NCBI RefSeq assembly: GCF_900115155.1
Contig: NZ_FOVM01000010.1
Coordinates: 1-64,000, forward strand
Direction: 5' to 3'
DNA: 64,000 bases
Source: Mycetocola miduiensis
GTDB lineage: Bacteria; Actinomycetota; Actinomycetes; Actinomycetales; Microbacteriaceae
Position numbers and translations under genes: made by a program. Of this stretch, positions 1 to 9,336 are shown piece by piece. The notes below the pieces were generated by a model, which saw nothing but the letters and a program-made list of their open reading frames with translations, had not been told where the DNA came from and made no database searches. The stretch's first letter is position 1; every line of letters starts with the position of its first letter.

Positions 1-1
1 G

Positions 2-985
2 GTGATCTCGCCATTACTCTCCCGTTCCCTTCTACTGACTCTTGAGCAGCTCAGCGACGACGACCTGCGCGTCGTCCTCGACCGGGCCATCGACGACCCT
101 CGCGGCCTCGGCGGCCGGTTCGAGGTCACCGCAGACGCCCGCGACACGATCATTCGGCTGGCGTCCGGGGACGCCCGTCGCGCGCTGACGGCGCTGGAGG
201 CGGCATCCGTCAGCGCGGACTCGCTCACGAGCGCCGATGCGCCGCAGGATTCCGACGGCGACGACGAGCTCGACGACGGCGCTCGCGAAGACGCCGATCT
301 CGATGGCACCGGCGAGGCGCCGGCCGAACCCTCGAGCCATCGCCCGGTGATCACAGCAGAAGTGGTGTCGTCGGCTGTCGATCGTGCCCTGCTCCGGTAT
401 GACCGGAACGGAGACGAGCACTACGACGTCATCAGCGCCTTCATCAAGTCCATCCGCGGATCCGACGTCGACGCTGCGCTGCATTACCTCGCACGGATGA
501 TCGAGGCGGGGGAGGACCCCCGCTTCATTTCCCGCCGGATCATCGTTTCAGCTGCTGAAGACATCGGGATGGCCGACCCGAACGCTCTCGTCATTGCCGT
601 CGCTGCGGCGGACTCCGTGCAGTTCATCGGTATGCCCGAAGGTCGGATCCCACTCGCGGAAGCTGTCGTGTACCTCGCAACGGCCGCGAAGTCGAATGCC
701 TCATACGTCGCAATCGACCGCGCCATCGCCGACGTACGCGCCGGCAATTTCGGCCGCGTGCCGAAGCCCATGCGCGACGCCCACTATGCCGGGGCGAAGC
801 GGCTCGGCCACGGCAAGGGCTACCGGTACCCTCACGATGCCGAGGTCGGCGTGGTGGAGCAGCAATACCTCCCAGACGAACTCCGGGGCGTCCGCTATTA
901 CCAGCCCACCCAGCACGGCCACGAACGGGATGTTTCGTCACGGCTGGCGAAGCTGCTCCGGATCGTGCGCGGGGGGCGTGGCTGA
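2..985 (+). CDS. rarA: Replication-associated recombination protein A, C-terminal part (5' end outside window)
   Basis: RarA/MgsA is an AAA+ ATPase that acts at stalled replication forks with SSB and RecA. Only the last 327 codons are visible; the reading frame is open at the window edge, and ISPLLSRSLLLTLEQLS is the sensor-1/arginine-finger part of the ATPase, so the Walker motifs lie upstream. The tetramerisation domain follows (AAEDIGMADPNAL, about 180-193; YPHD..VVEQQYLP near 275-290), ending in the usual YY.PT.HG. An acidic, low-complexity insert at about residues 70-113 of this fragment (rich in D, E, A) separates the ATPase lid from the C-terminal domain. Family assignment is secure; the insert looks lineage-specific. 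Confidence 0.95.
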   Translation: MISPLLSRSLLLTLEQLSDDDLRVVLDRAIDDPRGLGGRFEVTADARDTIIRLASGDARRALTALEAASVSADSLTSADAPQDSDGDDELDDGAREDADLDGTGEAPAEPSSHRPVITAEVVSSAVDRALLRYDRNGDEHYDVISAFIKSIRGSDVDAALHYLARMIEAGEDPRFISRRIIVSAAEDIGMADPNALVIAVAAADSVQFIGMPEGRIPLAEAVVYLATAAKSNASYVAIDRAIADVRAGNFGRVPKPMRDAHYAGAKRLGHGKGYRYPHDAEVGVVEQQYLPDELRGVRYYQPTQHGHERDVSSRLAKLLRIVRGGRG

Positions 986-1163
986 TCCGTCCTCGTGTTA
1001 GGCTTGTTGCTGGCCTAGACCCGGTTTGAGCGTGCGGCTGCGCGAGAACCCTGGTTGACGGACGTGTTCATTAGCCGAACACCCCTGGCTCACCCCTCTG
1101 ACTTTCCGGCTCGCCTTCGCGCGTGCCGGCACATCCAGTTTGAGATTCCATCGAAAGGAAACC

Positions 1164-1793
1164 GTGTCTACCAAGTCACGTACACGCAGCAAGACCCGCC
1201 TGTCCCGGGCACTGGGCATCGCCCTCACCCCGAAGGCAGCGAAGTACCTTGAGAAGCGCCCATACGCTCCCGGTGAGCACGGCCGCACCAAGCGCAAGAC
1301 CGATTCCGACTATGCTGTGCGTCTTCGCGAGAAGCAGCGCCTGCGCGCCCAGTACGGCATCCGCGAGAAGCAGCTGAAGATCGCGTTCGAAGAGGCTCGT
1401 CGCATCAAGGGACTGACCGGTGAGAACCTCGTCGAGATCCTTGAGACCCGTCTCGACGCTCTCCTCGTGCGTTCGGCCATCGCCCGCACCACCGCGCAGG
1501 CCCGCCAGATGGTTGTGCACCGCCACATCCTCGTCGACGGCCAGCTCGTCGACCGTCCGTCCTTCCGCGTGAAGCCGGGCCAGCTCATCCACGTCAAGGC
1601 CCGGAGCGAAGGCACCGAGCCGTTCCAGGTTGCAGCGGCCGGCGGACACGTCGACGTTCTCCCGAAGCTCCCGCCGTACCTCGAGGTCGAACTCGACAAG
1701 CTCCAGGCTCGCCTTGTTCGCGCCCCGAAGCGTGCCGAGGTCCCCGTGACCTGTGAAGTGCAGTTCGTCGTGGAGTACTACGCAGCTCGCTAA
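1164..1793 (+). CDS. rpsD: 30S ribosomal protein S4
   Basis: S4 nucleates 30S assembly on 16S rRNA and is an autogenous translational regulator in many bacteria. The protein is 209 aa, as expected, with N-terminal YAPGEHG, the S4 RNA-binding domain (ETRLDALLVRSAIA, RQMVVHRHILVDGQ) and terminal VVEYYA. The GTG start at 1164 is chosen because GAAAGGAAA lies just upstream and MSTKSRTRSK is the conserved N-terminus; an ATG 24 nt earlier in frame has no comparable ribosome binding site. No zinc-binding cysteines are present, so it is the C-minus form. It stands alone here, not in an alpha operon, and is followed by a strong terminator. Confidence 0.97.
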   Translation: MSTKSRTRSKTRLSRALGIALTPKAAKYLEKRPYAPGEHGRTKRKTDSDYAVRLREKQRLRAQYGIREKQLKIAFEEARRIKGLTGENLVEILETRLDALLVRSAIARTTAQARQMVVHRHILVDGQLVDRPSFRVKPGQLIHVKARSEGTEPFQVAAAGGHVDVLPKLPPYLEVELDKLQARLVRAPKRAEVPVTCEVQFVVEYYAAR

Positions 1794-1812
1794 GCATTCG
1801 CTTATCAGCAGA

Positions 1813-1844
1813 ACGGGGTCGTGGCTTTGCCGCGGCCCCGTTTT
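1813..1844 (+). terminator. Rho-independent terminator after rpsD
   Basis: A 12-bp stem, ACGGGGTCGTGG pairing with CCGCGGCCCCGT (two G-U pairs), has a loop of about 5 nt and is followed by TTTTC. It sits 20 nt after the rpsD stop codon. Confidence 0.85.
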
Positions 1845-1937
1845 CGCGTCCCAGCCGGCATTCGGCGGGGTCCATGACTTGCCCGATAAGATGAATAGCT
1901 TGCAAAGCACCGCCCCACAGTAAATGGAGGAGCCCCT

Positions 1938-2171
1938 ATGAAGAACCTGCTCTGGTTGATCGCAGGCATCGGCGCCGGTTTCGTGGTCGCCCACGAGATC
2001 AACAAAACGCAGCGCGGCAAGGAATTCTTCGCCGACCTCGACATCAAGCTTCGCGAGTTCAGCGAAACCGTCGCGGACGCGTACAAAGAGCGCGAAGCCG
2101 AGCTTCGCGACAAGATCGATGACCTCGCCCGTAATGCTGAAGACGCGCTCGGCGACCTCAACAAAAACTGA
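1938..2171 (+). CDS. Small single-pass membrane protein of unknown function
   Basis: The protein has 77 aa. Residues 4-20 (LLWLIAGIGAGFVVAHE) form one transmembrane helix; the remainder is a long, highly charged amphipathic helix (KLREFSETVADAYKEREAEL and onward) that could be a coiled coil or lie along the membrane. A strong GGAGGAG precedes the ATG. It lies between rpsD and alaS, a position where small proteins of this kind are commonly found in Microbacteriaceae. No function is known to me; the architecture would fit a membrane anchor or scaffold, but that is inference. Confidence 0.85.
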   Translation: MKNLLWLIAGIGAGFVVAHEINKTQRGKEFFADLDIKLREFSETVADAYKEREAELRDKIDDLARNAEDALGDLNKN

Positions 2172-2214
2172 TCCACGCGCTTCGACGCACCCCTGAACTT
2201 CTCCGAACGGACCC

Positions 2215-4872
2215 ATGAGAACCGCTGATATTCGCCAGCGCTGGCTTGATTTCTTTGCCGAGCGCGGCCACACCGTCGTCCCTTCAGCCTCGCTGGTCTC
2301 CGATGACCCGTCGCTGCTGTTCACCGTCGCCGGCATGGTCCCATTCGTTCCGTACCTCACCGGTCTGGTGCCTGCGCCATACCCGCGTGCGACGAGCGTT
2401 CAGAAGTGCATCCGCACCAATGACATCGAAGAGGTCGGCAAAACCCCGCGCCACGGCACCTTCTTTCAGATGAACGGAAACTTCTCCTTCGGCGACTATT
2501 TCAAGGAGGGCGCGATCACGCACGCGTGGGAACTCCTCACCACGTCGGAGAGCGACGGAGGCTACGGCTTCGACGAGAAGGACCTCTGGGTCACCGTCTA
2601 CAAGGACGACGACGAAGCCATCGCGCTGTGGAAGAAGATCGCCGGGCTGCCAGAGGAACGCATCCAGCGACTCGACAAAGACACCAACTACTGGCACACC
2701 GGCCAGCCAGGCCCTGCCGGCCCCTGCTCGGAAATCTTCTTCGACCGCGGACCGGCGTACGGCGCCGACGGCGGACCGGCGACGGATGACGACCGTTACG
2801 TCGAAATCTGGAACCTCGTGTTCATGCAGTACCTGATCGGCGACGTCCGTTCGAAGACCGACTTCCGGATCGTCAGCGAGCTGCCGAGAAAGAACATCGA
2901 CACCGGCATGGGACTCGAACGAGTCGCGTTCCTCAAGCAGGGCGTCGAGAACATGTACGAGATCGACCAGATCCGCCCCGTTCTCGACCGCGCAGCGGAG
3001 CTCTCCGGGCGCCGCTACGGCGCCGATCACTCGGACGACGTGCGAATGCGCGTCATCGCCGACCACGTGCGCAGTTCACTGATGCTGATGAGCGACGGGG
3101 TATCCCCGTCAAACGAAGGCCGCGGTTACATCCTCCGCCGCCTGATGCGCCGCACGGTGCGCGCCATGCGCCTGCTCGGCGTCGACGGAGCGTCGTTCCC
3201 CGAGCTCTTCGCTGCATCCCGTGACGCCATGAAGTCCTCGTACCCCGAGGTCGAACACGACTACAACCGGATCTCCCAGGCTGCGTTCGGCGAGGAGGAA
3301 ACATTCCTCCGCACCCTCGCAGGCGGCACGACAATCCTCGACCTCGCCGTCACCAAGACCAAGGACACCGGCAGCGGAAAGCTCCCGGGCGACACCGCCT
3401 TCCTGCTCCACGACACCTACGGGTTCCCGATCGACCTGACCCTCGAGATCGCCGAGGAAGCCGGGCTGTCCGTCGACCGCACCGCATTCGACTCGTTGAT
3501 GGCGAAGCAGCGTTCGATGGCCAAGGCCGACGCGAAAGCCAAAAAGACGGCCCTCGCCGACCTGTCGGTCTACAGCGCGTTCCGTGCACAGGGTGAGACG
3601 ATTTTCACCGGCTACACCGACCTCGAAACCGAATCACGCATTCTCGGCCTCATCGTCGACGGGCACTCCGTGACGACCGCAGTCGCCGGCGACATCGCCG
3701 AAGTGATCCTCGCCGAAACGACGTTGTACGCGGAGTCCGGCGGCCAGGAAGCAGACCAGGGGCTCATCGTCGGCCCGGGCTACGAACTCGACGTCCTCGA
3801 CGTCCAGAAACCGGTCAAGGGACTGATCAGCCACAAGGTCCAGGTCTCCAGCGGAGAAGTGGGCGTCGGCAGCCTTGCCCGCAGCGTCGTCGACGCGAAC
3901 TACCGCCGTGGGGCAAAACAGGCCCACTCCGGAACCCACATCATCCACGCCGCACTGCGTCAGATCCTCGGCCCGAACGCACACCAGTCCGGTTCGTACA
4001 ACAAGGCCGGCTACCTGCGTCTCGACTTCACCTGGAACTCAGGGCTGTCTCCCGAAACCCGTTCCGAGATCGAAGAGGTCTCGAACAACGCGATCCGTGA
4101 CAACCTCGAGGTCGTCACCCGTGAACTGCCGCTCGACGAAGCGAAGTCGCTCGGCGCGATGGCGCTGTTCGGTGAGAAATACGGCGACGTGGTCCGTGTC
4201 GTCGACATCGGCGGCCCGTGGTCGCGCGAACTCTGCGCCGGAACCCACGTCGCATCGAGCGCCGAGATCGGCATGATCAACCTCGTCAGCGAATCCAGCG
4301 TCGGCTCAACGAACCGCCGTGTCGAATCGCTCGTCGGGCTCGAGGCGTTCCGCGACCTCGCTGCCGAGCGGGCGATCGTGTCACAGCTCACCTCGTCGCT
4401 CAAGACCCCGAGAGACCAGCTGCCCGACCGGATTGCGGAACTCGTCGCGAACCTCAAGCAGGCCGAGAAGAAGATCCAGTCCTTCGAGGCTCGTGCGCTC
4501 TCCGAGCGCATCCCGGCACTCCTGTCCAGCGCGCGCGACGGCGGCGGTTACCGCATCGTCGCCGAAGCACTCGGCACCCTTGCGTCGGCAGACGACCTCC
4601 GCGCGCTTGTGACCGGCGTCCGTGAACGCCTGGGCACCGAAGCATCCGTCGTCGCACTGGCCGCTACCGTCAACGACCGGCCGATCGTCATCGTGGCCAC
4701 CAACGACGCAGCCAGGAAGCTCGGGGCGAGGGCAGGCCAGCTGGCCCGCACCGCTGCCGGCATCCTCGGTGGCGGCGGGGGCGGCAAGGACGACCTGGCA
4801 CAGGGTGGCGGGTCGGATGCCACAGCCATCCCGTCAGCGTTGTCGGCGATCGTCGACGCGGTCGCCCGCTAA
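2215..4872 (+). CDS. alaS: Alanine--tRNA ligase
   Basis: AlaRS charges tRNA-Ala and clears mischarged Ser- and Gly-tRNA. The 885-aa protein has the family length and domain order: class II catalytic core (RATSVQKCIRTNDIEEVG, FFQMNGNFSFGDYFK, GMGLERVA), tRNA-recognition helices, editing domain and C-Ala domain. The editing-site metal ligands are visible as H571xxxH575 and C674xxxH678. The C-terminus ends with the typical glycine-rich GGGGGGKDDLAQGG segment. It starts 43 nt after the small membrane protein and is followed after 3 nt by ruvX, so those two are probably cotranscribed. Confidence 0.98.
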   Translation: MRTADIRQRWLDFFAERGHTVVPSASLVSDDPSLLFTVAGMVPFVPYLTGLVPAPYPRATSVQKCIRTNDIEEVGKTPRHGTFFQMNGNFSFGDYFKEGAITHAWELLTTSESDGGYGFDEKDLWVTVYKDDDEAIALWKKIAGLPEERIQRLDKDTNYWHTGQPGPAGPCSEIFFDRGPAYGADGGPATDDDRYVEIWNLVFMQYLIGDVRSKTDFRIVSELPRKNIDTGMGLERVAFLKQGVENMYEIDQIRPVLDRAAELSGRRYGADHSDDVRMRVIADHVRSSLMLMSDGVSPSNEGRGYILRRLMRRTVRAMRLLGVDGASFPELFAASRDAMKSSYPEVEHDYNRISQAAFGEEETFLRTLAGGTTILDLAVTKTKDTGSGKLPGDTAFLLHDTYGFPIDLTLEIAEEAGLSVDRTAFDSLMAKQRSMAKADAKAKKTALADLSVYSAFRAQGETIFTGYTDLETESRILGLIVDGHSVTTAVAGDIAEVILAETTLYAESGGQEADQGLIVGPGYELDVLDVQKPVKGLISHKVQVSSGEVGVGSLARSVVDANYRRGAKQAHSGTHIIHAALRQILGPNAHQSGSYNKAGYLRLDFTWNSGLSPETRSEIEEVSNNAIRDNLEVVTRELPLDEAKSLGAMALFGEKYGDVVRVVDIGGPWSRELCAGTHVASSAEIGMINLVSESSVGSTNRRVESLVGLEAFRDLAAERAIVSQLTSSLKTPRDQLPDRIAELVANLKQAEKKIQSFEARALSERIPALLSSARDGGGYRIVAEALGTLASADDLRALVTGVRERLGTEASVVALAATVNDRPIVIVATNDAARKLGARAGQLARTAAGILGGGGGGKDDLAQGGGSDATAIPSALSAIVDAVAR

Positions 4873-4875
4873 ACC

Positions 4876-5355
4876 GTGGCTGGTATGCGCAGTGGCGTCC
4901 GGGTCGGCATTGATGTCGGCAAGGCGCGGATCGGTGTTGCCAGGTCGGATGCGCATGCCATGCTCGCGACCCCGGTCGAAACGGTTCCGCGCGCGGCCAC
5001 CGGCGACGCTGACATCCGTCGGATCCTGCAGATCACCGAAGAGCTGAACCCGATCGAGATCGTCGTCGGCCTGCCGCTCGCCCTGCACGGCGGGCACACG
5101 GCATCGACCGACGATGCCGTGGCATTCGCGACCGCGCTGGCGACAGCATCCGCCATCCCGGTCCGCCTCGTCGACGAACGGCTGTCGACGGTGTCGGCGC
5201 ACTCGGCGCTGCGGACCTCAGGTAAACGGCAAAAGGGATCACGTGGCATTGTCGATCAGGTTGCCGCCGTCATAATCTTGCAACATGCCCTCGATACCGA
5301 GCGTGGCAGTGCGCTGCCACCCGGCTCTCTCGTCGGCACGAACGAAGGACCCTAG
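4876..5355 (+). CDS. ruvX: Putative Holliday junction resolvase RuvX (YqgF family)
   Basis: This RNase H-fold nuclease is linked to Holliday junction resolution and to pre-16S rRNA 5' end maturation. The family motifs are present: GIDVGKARIGVARSD near the N-terminus with the first acidic residue, IVVGLPLALHG in the middle, LVDERLST, and a C-terminal VDQVAA with the last catalytic aspartate. The 159-aa length is typical. The GTG start is 3 nt after the alaS stop; an ATG three codons later is an equally good start. A gene order of alaS-ruvX-mltG-aroE is widespread in Actinobacteria and supports the call. Confidence 0.93.
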   Translation: MAGMRSGVRVGIDVGKARIGVARSDAHAMLATPVETVPRAATGDADIRRILQITEELNPIEIVVGLPLALHGGHTASTDDAVAFATALATASAIPVRLVDERLSTVSAHSALRTSGKRQKGSRGIVDQVAAVIILQHALDTERGSALPPGSLVGTNEGP

Positions 5356-5358
5356 TAC

Positions 5359-6702
5359 GTGACTGAACAGACGCCGCGTGACGATGCGTTCGACGCCATT
5401 TTCGGATCAGACGCACCGGACACGCCCGCCGGGTCGGAGTCGGCCTCAGCCGGGAACCCACCCCCGATGTCGCGGCGTGAAGCACGCGAACAGGCCGAGC
5501 GGGCGCGGGCTTCCGCCGCACCCAAGCCTGGGACCGAAACCGTTCCCGATGCCGTTGAAGAGCCAGCAGACCCGCCTGTTCAGGACCGGCCGGCGCGGCG
5601 CGCAACTGACGCCCCCGACTACCCGCCGAGAGAAAAACGCAAGCGGACTGGGTGGATCGCCGCGCTCGTCGTCCTTGTGCTCGTCGGCGGCATCGGCGGA
5701 GGCGGACTGTACGTCTGGAACACGTTCGAGCCCCAGATCCGGAAGGTGATGGGCTGGCAGGAACCGATCGACTACGAGGGCTCGGGCAGTGGCGAGGCGA
5801 TGGTCTTCATCTCCGCCGGCGACACCGGCATCGACATTGCCAGGACGCTGAAGAACCGCGGGGTCACGAAGACCACAGACGCCTTCTACGAACTGCTCCT
5901 CACCCAGGGTTCCGAACCGGTCTTCCACCCGGGCGTATACAAACTGGCGAAGAAAATGAGCGCGCAGACAGCACTCGACGCATTGCTCGACCCGGCGAAC
6001 AAGGTCGAACGAACGGTACTAATACGCGAGGGCATCACCGGCGCCGAAATCCTCGCCGAGATCTCCGCCGGAACCGAGATCCCGCTCGAAGAGCTCCAGG
6101 CGGCTGTCGCCGACCCGACCGCCTACGGCATCCCCGCCACGGCGCCGTCGATCGAGGGCTGGCTGTTCCCTGCCTTGTACACCTTCGACCCCGACTTGAG
6201 CGCGCAGGATGTCATTCAGGTGCTCGTCGACCGCAGCATTCAATCGCTCGACGACGCCGGCGTCCCTGTGGAGGACCGGGAACGCATCCTGACCATCGCG
6301 TCCATCATTCAGCGTGAAGCCCGCCACGACGAGGACTTCTACAAGGTCAGCCGCGTCATCTCCAACCGTCTCGCTGCGAACATGAACCTCGAGATGGACT
6401 CGACGGCCCAGTACGGCGAGAACGCAGAGCCGGGAACGGTCTGGTCGACCAAGGAGGCACTCGAATCCGACAATCCGTGGAACACCTACGTGCGCCCCGG
6501 ACTGCCCGTCGGTCCCATCGCGAGCCCCGGCGACGCCGCGATCGCCGCCGCCATGGCGCCTGCAGAAGGCAGCTGGCTGTTCTTCGTCACGGTGAACCTC
6601 GAGACCGGTGAGACGGTGTTCACGAACACGCTGGCCGAACACGACGCAGCGGTCAAACAGCTGAGGGCCTGGTGCAAGGCGAACCCGGACAAAGGCTGCT
6701 GA
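5359..6702 (+). CDS. mltG: Endolytic murein transglycosylase MltG (YceG-like)
   Basis: MltG cleaves nascent glycan strands and so sets their length. The 447-aa protein has a long cytoplasmic N-terminal tail rich in P, A and charged residues (1-97), a transmembrane helix at 98-120, and an extracytoplasmic YceG domain. The catalytic region is IASIIQREA with the conserved glutamate at E320, followed by the family's SNRL and LEMDSTAQYG motifs; the C-terminus has TYVRPGLPVGPIASPG. It starts with GTG only 3 nt after ruvX and its stop overlaps the aroE start (TGATG), placing it in the aro operon. The long disordered N-tail is common in Actinobacteria. Confidence 0.95.
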   Translation: MTEQTPRDDAFDAIFGSDAPDTPAGSESASAGNPPPMSRREAREQAERARASAAPKPGTETVPDAVEEPADPPVQDRPARRATDAPDYPPREKRKRTGWIAALVVLVLVGGIGGGGLYVWNTFEPQIRKVMGWQEPIDYEGSGSGEAMVFISAGDTGIDIARTLKNRGVTKTTDAFYELLLTQGSEPVFHPGVYKLAKKMSAQTALDALLDPANKVERTVLIREGITGAEILAEISAGTEIPLEELQAAVADPTAYGIPATAPSIEGWLFPALYTFDPDLSAQDVIQVLVDRSIQSLDDAGVPVEDRERILTIASIIQREARHDEDFYKVSRVISNRLAANMNLEMDSTAQYGENAEPGTVWSTKEALESDNPWNTYVRPGLPVGPIASPGDAAIAAAMAPAEGSWLFFVTVNLETGETVFTNTLAEHDAAVKQLRAWCKANPDKGC

Positions 6703-7565
6703 TGGTTGCGCGCCTTGCCGTCTACGGTTCGCCGATCGCCCACTCACGATCGCCGATCCTGCACCGGACGGCGTATCACCTGCTCGGTTTCGACTGGGAG
6801 TACGGCTCCCGCGACGTCATCGCCGCCGACCTGCCCGGCGTCATACGTAGCCTCGACGACGACTGGCGGGGACTGTCCCTGACCATGCCGCTGAAACAGG
6901 CCGCTTACCAACTCGCCAACACGCGCGACGCCATGGCCGAGCTCACCGGCGCCGTCAACACCCTGCGATTCGTCGGGTCGGGCGCGGAACGCACCCTGTT
7001 CGGCTACAACACCGACGTCGCAGGCATCACCCGCGCCCTGGCCGCGGTCGGTGTCACCGTGGCCCCACACGTCCACGTCCTCGGCGGGGGAGCGACAGCT
7101 GCCAGCGCCGTCGTCGCCGCTGCTGAACTCGGCGCGCTCTCCGTGTCGGTCCTCGCCAGGTCACCGGGCAAATCCGAGTCCCTGATCGCGCTTGGCCACC
7201 GGGCCGGCCTCACGGTCGACCTGGTCCGGTTCGAGGACGTCGGGCGCCTCCCTCAGCCACAGCTCGTCGTCAACACCCTCCCAGGCGGATCACCGCCCCC
7301 TGTGAGCTACCCGGTGCCCGTGATTGCAGGGGCTGCGCTGCTCGATGTCGCCTACGATCCGTGGCCGAGTGAGCTCGCGTCGAGGTGGGCGGATGCAGGC
7401 GGCCCGGTCGCGAACGGACTGTCGATGCTCGTCCACCAGGCCCTCATACAGGTCCGCATCTTCGCATTCAACGATCCGTTCCAGCCCGTGGAAGACGAGG
7501 AGAACGTACTCGCCGCCATGCTGGCATCCGTCGGTCTCGACATGAGCGGGCGCCCGAACGCCTGA
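6702..7565 (+). CDS. aroE: Shikimate dehydrogenase
   Basis: AroE reduces 3-dehydroshikimate to shikimate with NADPH. The 287-aa protein has the substrate-binding YGSPIAHSRSP motif, catalytic K65 in LTMPLKQ, D105 in GYNTD, and a nucleotide-binding VLGGGATA loop. The C-terminal NGLSMLVHQA is also typical. The start is set at the ATG overlapping the mltG stop, since the reading frame upstream contains only mltG sequence and AVYGSP must lie at the N-terminus. It heads a contiguous shikimate block (aroE, aroC, aroK, aroB, aroQ) that supplies chorismate to the trpE in this same window. Confidence 0.95.
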   Translation: MVARLAVYGSPIAHSRSPILHRTAYHLLGFDWEYGSRDVIAADLPGVIRSLDDDWRGLSLTMPLKQAAYQLANTRDAMAELTGAVNTLRFVGSGAERTLFGYNTDVAGITRALAAVGVTVAPHVHVLGGGATAASAVVAAAELGALSVSVLARSPGKSESLIALGHRAGLTVDLVRFEDVGRLPQPQLVVNTLPGGSPPPVSYPVPVIAGAALLDVAYDPWPSELASRWADAGGPVANGLSMLVHQALIQVRIFAFNDPFQPVEDEENVLAAMLASVGLDMSGRPNA

Positions 7566-7615
7566 TGCCCCTGGGGCCGTCCGAGCGAGGCCGGGCGCTG
7601 TGAAAGGATAGAGCC

Positions 7616-8827
7616 ATGCTTCGTTGGCTCACTGCCGGAGAGTCTCACGGCCCGGAACTCATTGCAATCGTCGAGGGTCTTCCCGCCGGCGTTCCCGTCT
7701 CCCTCGACGCCATTCGCGCCGACCTCGCCCGCCGCAAGCTCGGCTACGGGCGCGGATCGCGGATGAAGTTCGAACAGGACGAGTTGAACATCTCGGGAGG
7801 TGTGCGCCACGGCTTCAGCCTGGGGAGCCCTGTCGCGGTGCGCATCGGGAACACCGAGTGGCCGAAGTGGGTCGAGGTGATGAACCCGGAACCGGTTGAG
7901 GAAACCGAGAAGTCCCGCGGCCGCAGTGCGCCGCTGACCCGTCCCCGCCCCGGGCACGCCGACCTCGTCGGCATGCAGAAGTACAACTTCGATGAAGCCC
8001 GTCCCATCCTCGAACGCGCCAGTGCGCGGGAGACCGCGGCGAGGGTCGCCCTCGGCGCCGTCGCGCGCGGCTTCCTCGCCGAACTCGGCATCACGCTCGT
8101 GAGCCACACCCTGTCGATCGGGCCCGTCCGCGTGCCGGAGAACAGCGCGCTTCCGACCCCGTCCGACGTCGACCGGCTCGACGCCGATCCGCTGCGCTGC
8201 TTCGACCCGGCCACCTCGGAACTGATGGTCGCCGAGGTCGACGCTGCGAAGAAGGACGGTGACACGCTCGGCGGCGTCGTCGAGGTCCTCGCCTACGGGC
8301 TGCCGCCCGGGCTCGGATCGCACGTGCACTGGGACCGCCGCCTCGACGGCCAGCTCGCCCAGGCGCTGATGGGCATCCAGGCCATCAAGGGCGTCGAGGT
8401 GGGAGACGGATTCCTCACCACGACCCGTCGCGGGTCCGCAGCACACGATGAACTCTTCGCGATCGACGACGAGATCGTCCGGTCGAGCGACAAAGCCGGT
8501 GGAACCGAAGGCGGCATGAGCACGGGCACCGTCTTGCGCGTCCGCGCCGGAATGAAGCCCATCGCCACCATCCCTCACTCGTTGCGCACCGTCGACGTCG
8601 CCACCGGCGAGGCCGCCGGAGCCCACCACCAGCGCTCAGACGTCTGTGCCGTCCCCGCAGCCGGTGTCGTGGCTGAGGCCATGGTGGCGCTCGTCCTCGC
8701 CAACAGTGTCCTCGAGAAATTCGGGGGAGACGCCGTTGAAGAGACGAAGCGCAACCTCCAGTCGTACCTCGCGGCGATCCCGGCTGGGCTGAAGACCGCG
8801 ACGGTATCGACACCAGACATCCCGTGA
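7616..8827 (+). CDS. aroC: Chorismate synthase
   Basis: AroC converts EPSP to chorismate using reduced FMN. Signatures visible in the 403-aa protein are GESHGPEL at the N-terminus, the RPGHADL block, [10 protein letters not shown], and the GTEGGMSTG and H-Q-R-S-D region near the C-terminus. A good ribosome binding site (GAAAGGA) precedes the ATG. The last codons overlap aroK in a GTGA. The length agrees with actinobacterial homologues. Confidence 0.97.
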   Translation: MLRWLTAGESHGPELIAIVEGLPAGVPVSLDAIRADLARRKLGYGRGSRMKFEQDELNISGGVRHGFSLGSPVAVRIGNTEWPKWVEVMNPEPVEETEKSRGRSAPLTRPRPGHADLVGMQKYNFDEARPILERASARETAARVALGAVARGFLAELGITLVSHTLSIGPVRVPENSALPTPSDVDRLDADPLRCFDPATSELMVAEVDAAKKDGDTLGGVVEVLAYGLPPGLGSHVHWDRRLDGQLAQALMGIQAIKGVEVGDGFLTTTRRGSAAHDELFAIDDEIVRSSDKAGGTEGGMSTGTVLRVRAGMKPIATIPHSLRTVDVATGEAAGAHHQRSDVCAVPAAGVVAEAMVALVLANSVLEKFGGDAVEETKRNLQSYLAAIPAGLKTATVSTPDIP

Positions 8828-9336
8828 GCACGCCGGCGCTGCCGCTGCCCCTCGTTTTGATCGGACCGATGGGAGCAGGGAAGACGAAGATCGGCCGCCG
8901 TGTGGCGCGTGCGCTCGAGGTGCCGTTCATCGACACCGACAAGCGCATCGTCGCCGACCACGGCGCGATCACCGAGATCTTCGCCGAACGCGGTGAGCCG
9001 GCGTTCCGTGAACTCGAGCGGGACGCCGTCGCCGCTGCGCTGGCGGAACCCGCTGTGGTCTCGCTCGGTGGAGGAGCGGTGCTCCACCCCGACACACAGC
9101 GGGACCTGGCCGGGTGCACCGTCGTGCTGCTCACCGTCACAGGTGAGGCGGTCGCCGCGCGCATCCGCACCGACAAGCGGCCGCTGCTGAAGAACGGCAC
9201 AGGCGACTGGCAGCGTATCTACGACGAACGCCGCCCGATTTATGACCGATTGGCGACATTCAGTTTTGACACCTCGAGCGAGCCGATCGAGCGCATCGCC
9301 GAACGAATCGCAGACTGGGCGAGAGGACACGCATGA
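8824..9336 (+). CDS. aroK: Shikimate kinase
   Basis: AroK phosphorylates shikimate at the 3-hydroxyl with ATP. It has a P-loop GPMGAGKT (K20), the shikimate-binding DTD motif, the FRELE and GGG(A) loops, and an R-Y-region lid (RTDKRPLL). At 170 aa the length is standard. The GTG start overlaps the aroC stop (GTGA) and its own stop overlaps aroB (ATGA), so all three are translationally coupled. Confidence 0.95.
   Translation: MSTPALPLPLVLIGPMGAGKTKIGRRVARALEVPFIDTDKRIVADHGAITEIFAERGEPAFRELERDAVAAALAEPAVVSLGGGAVLHPDTQRDLAGCTVVLLTVTGEAVAARIRTDKRPLLKNGTGDWQRIYDERRPIYDRLATFSFDTSSEPIERIAERIADWARGHA

Noticed and set aside
1055-1060. TTGACG as a -35 box for rpsD
   Set aside because: No -10 hexamer of TANNNT type occurs at 16-18 bp; the sequence there is AACACC.
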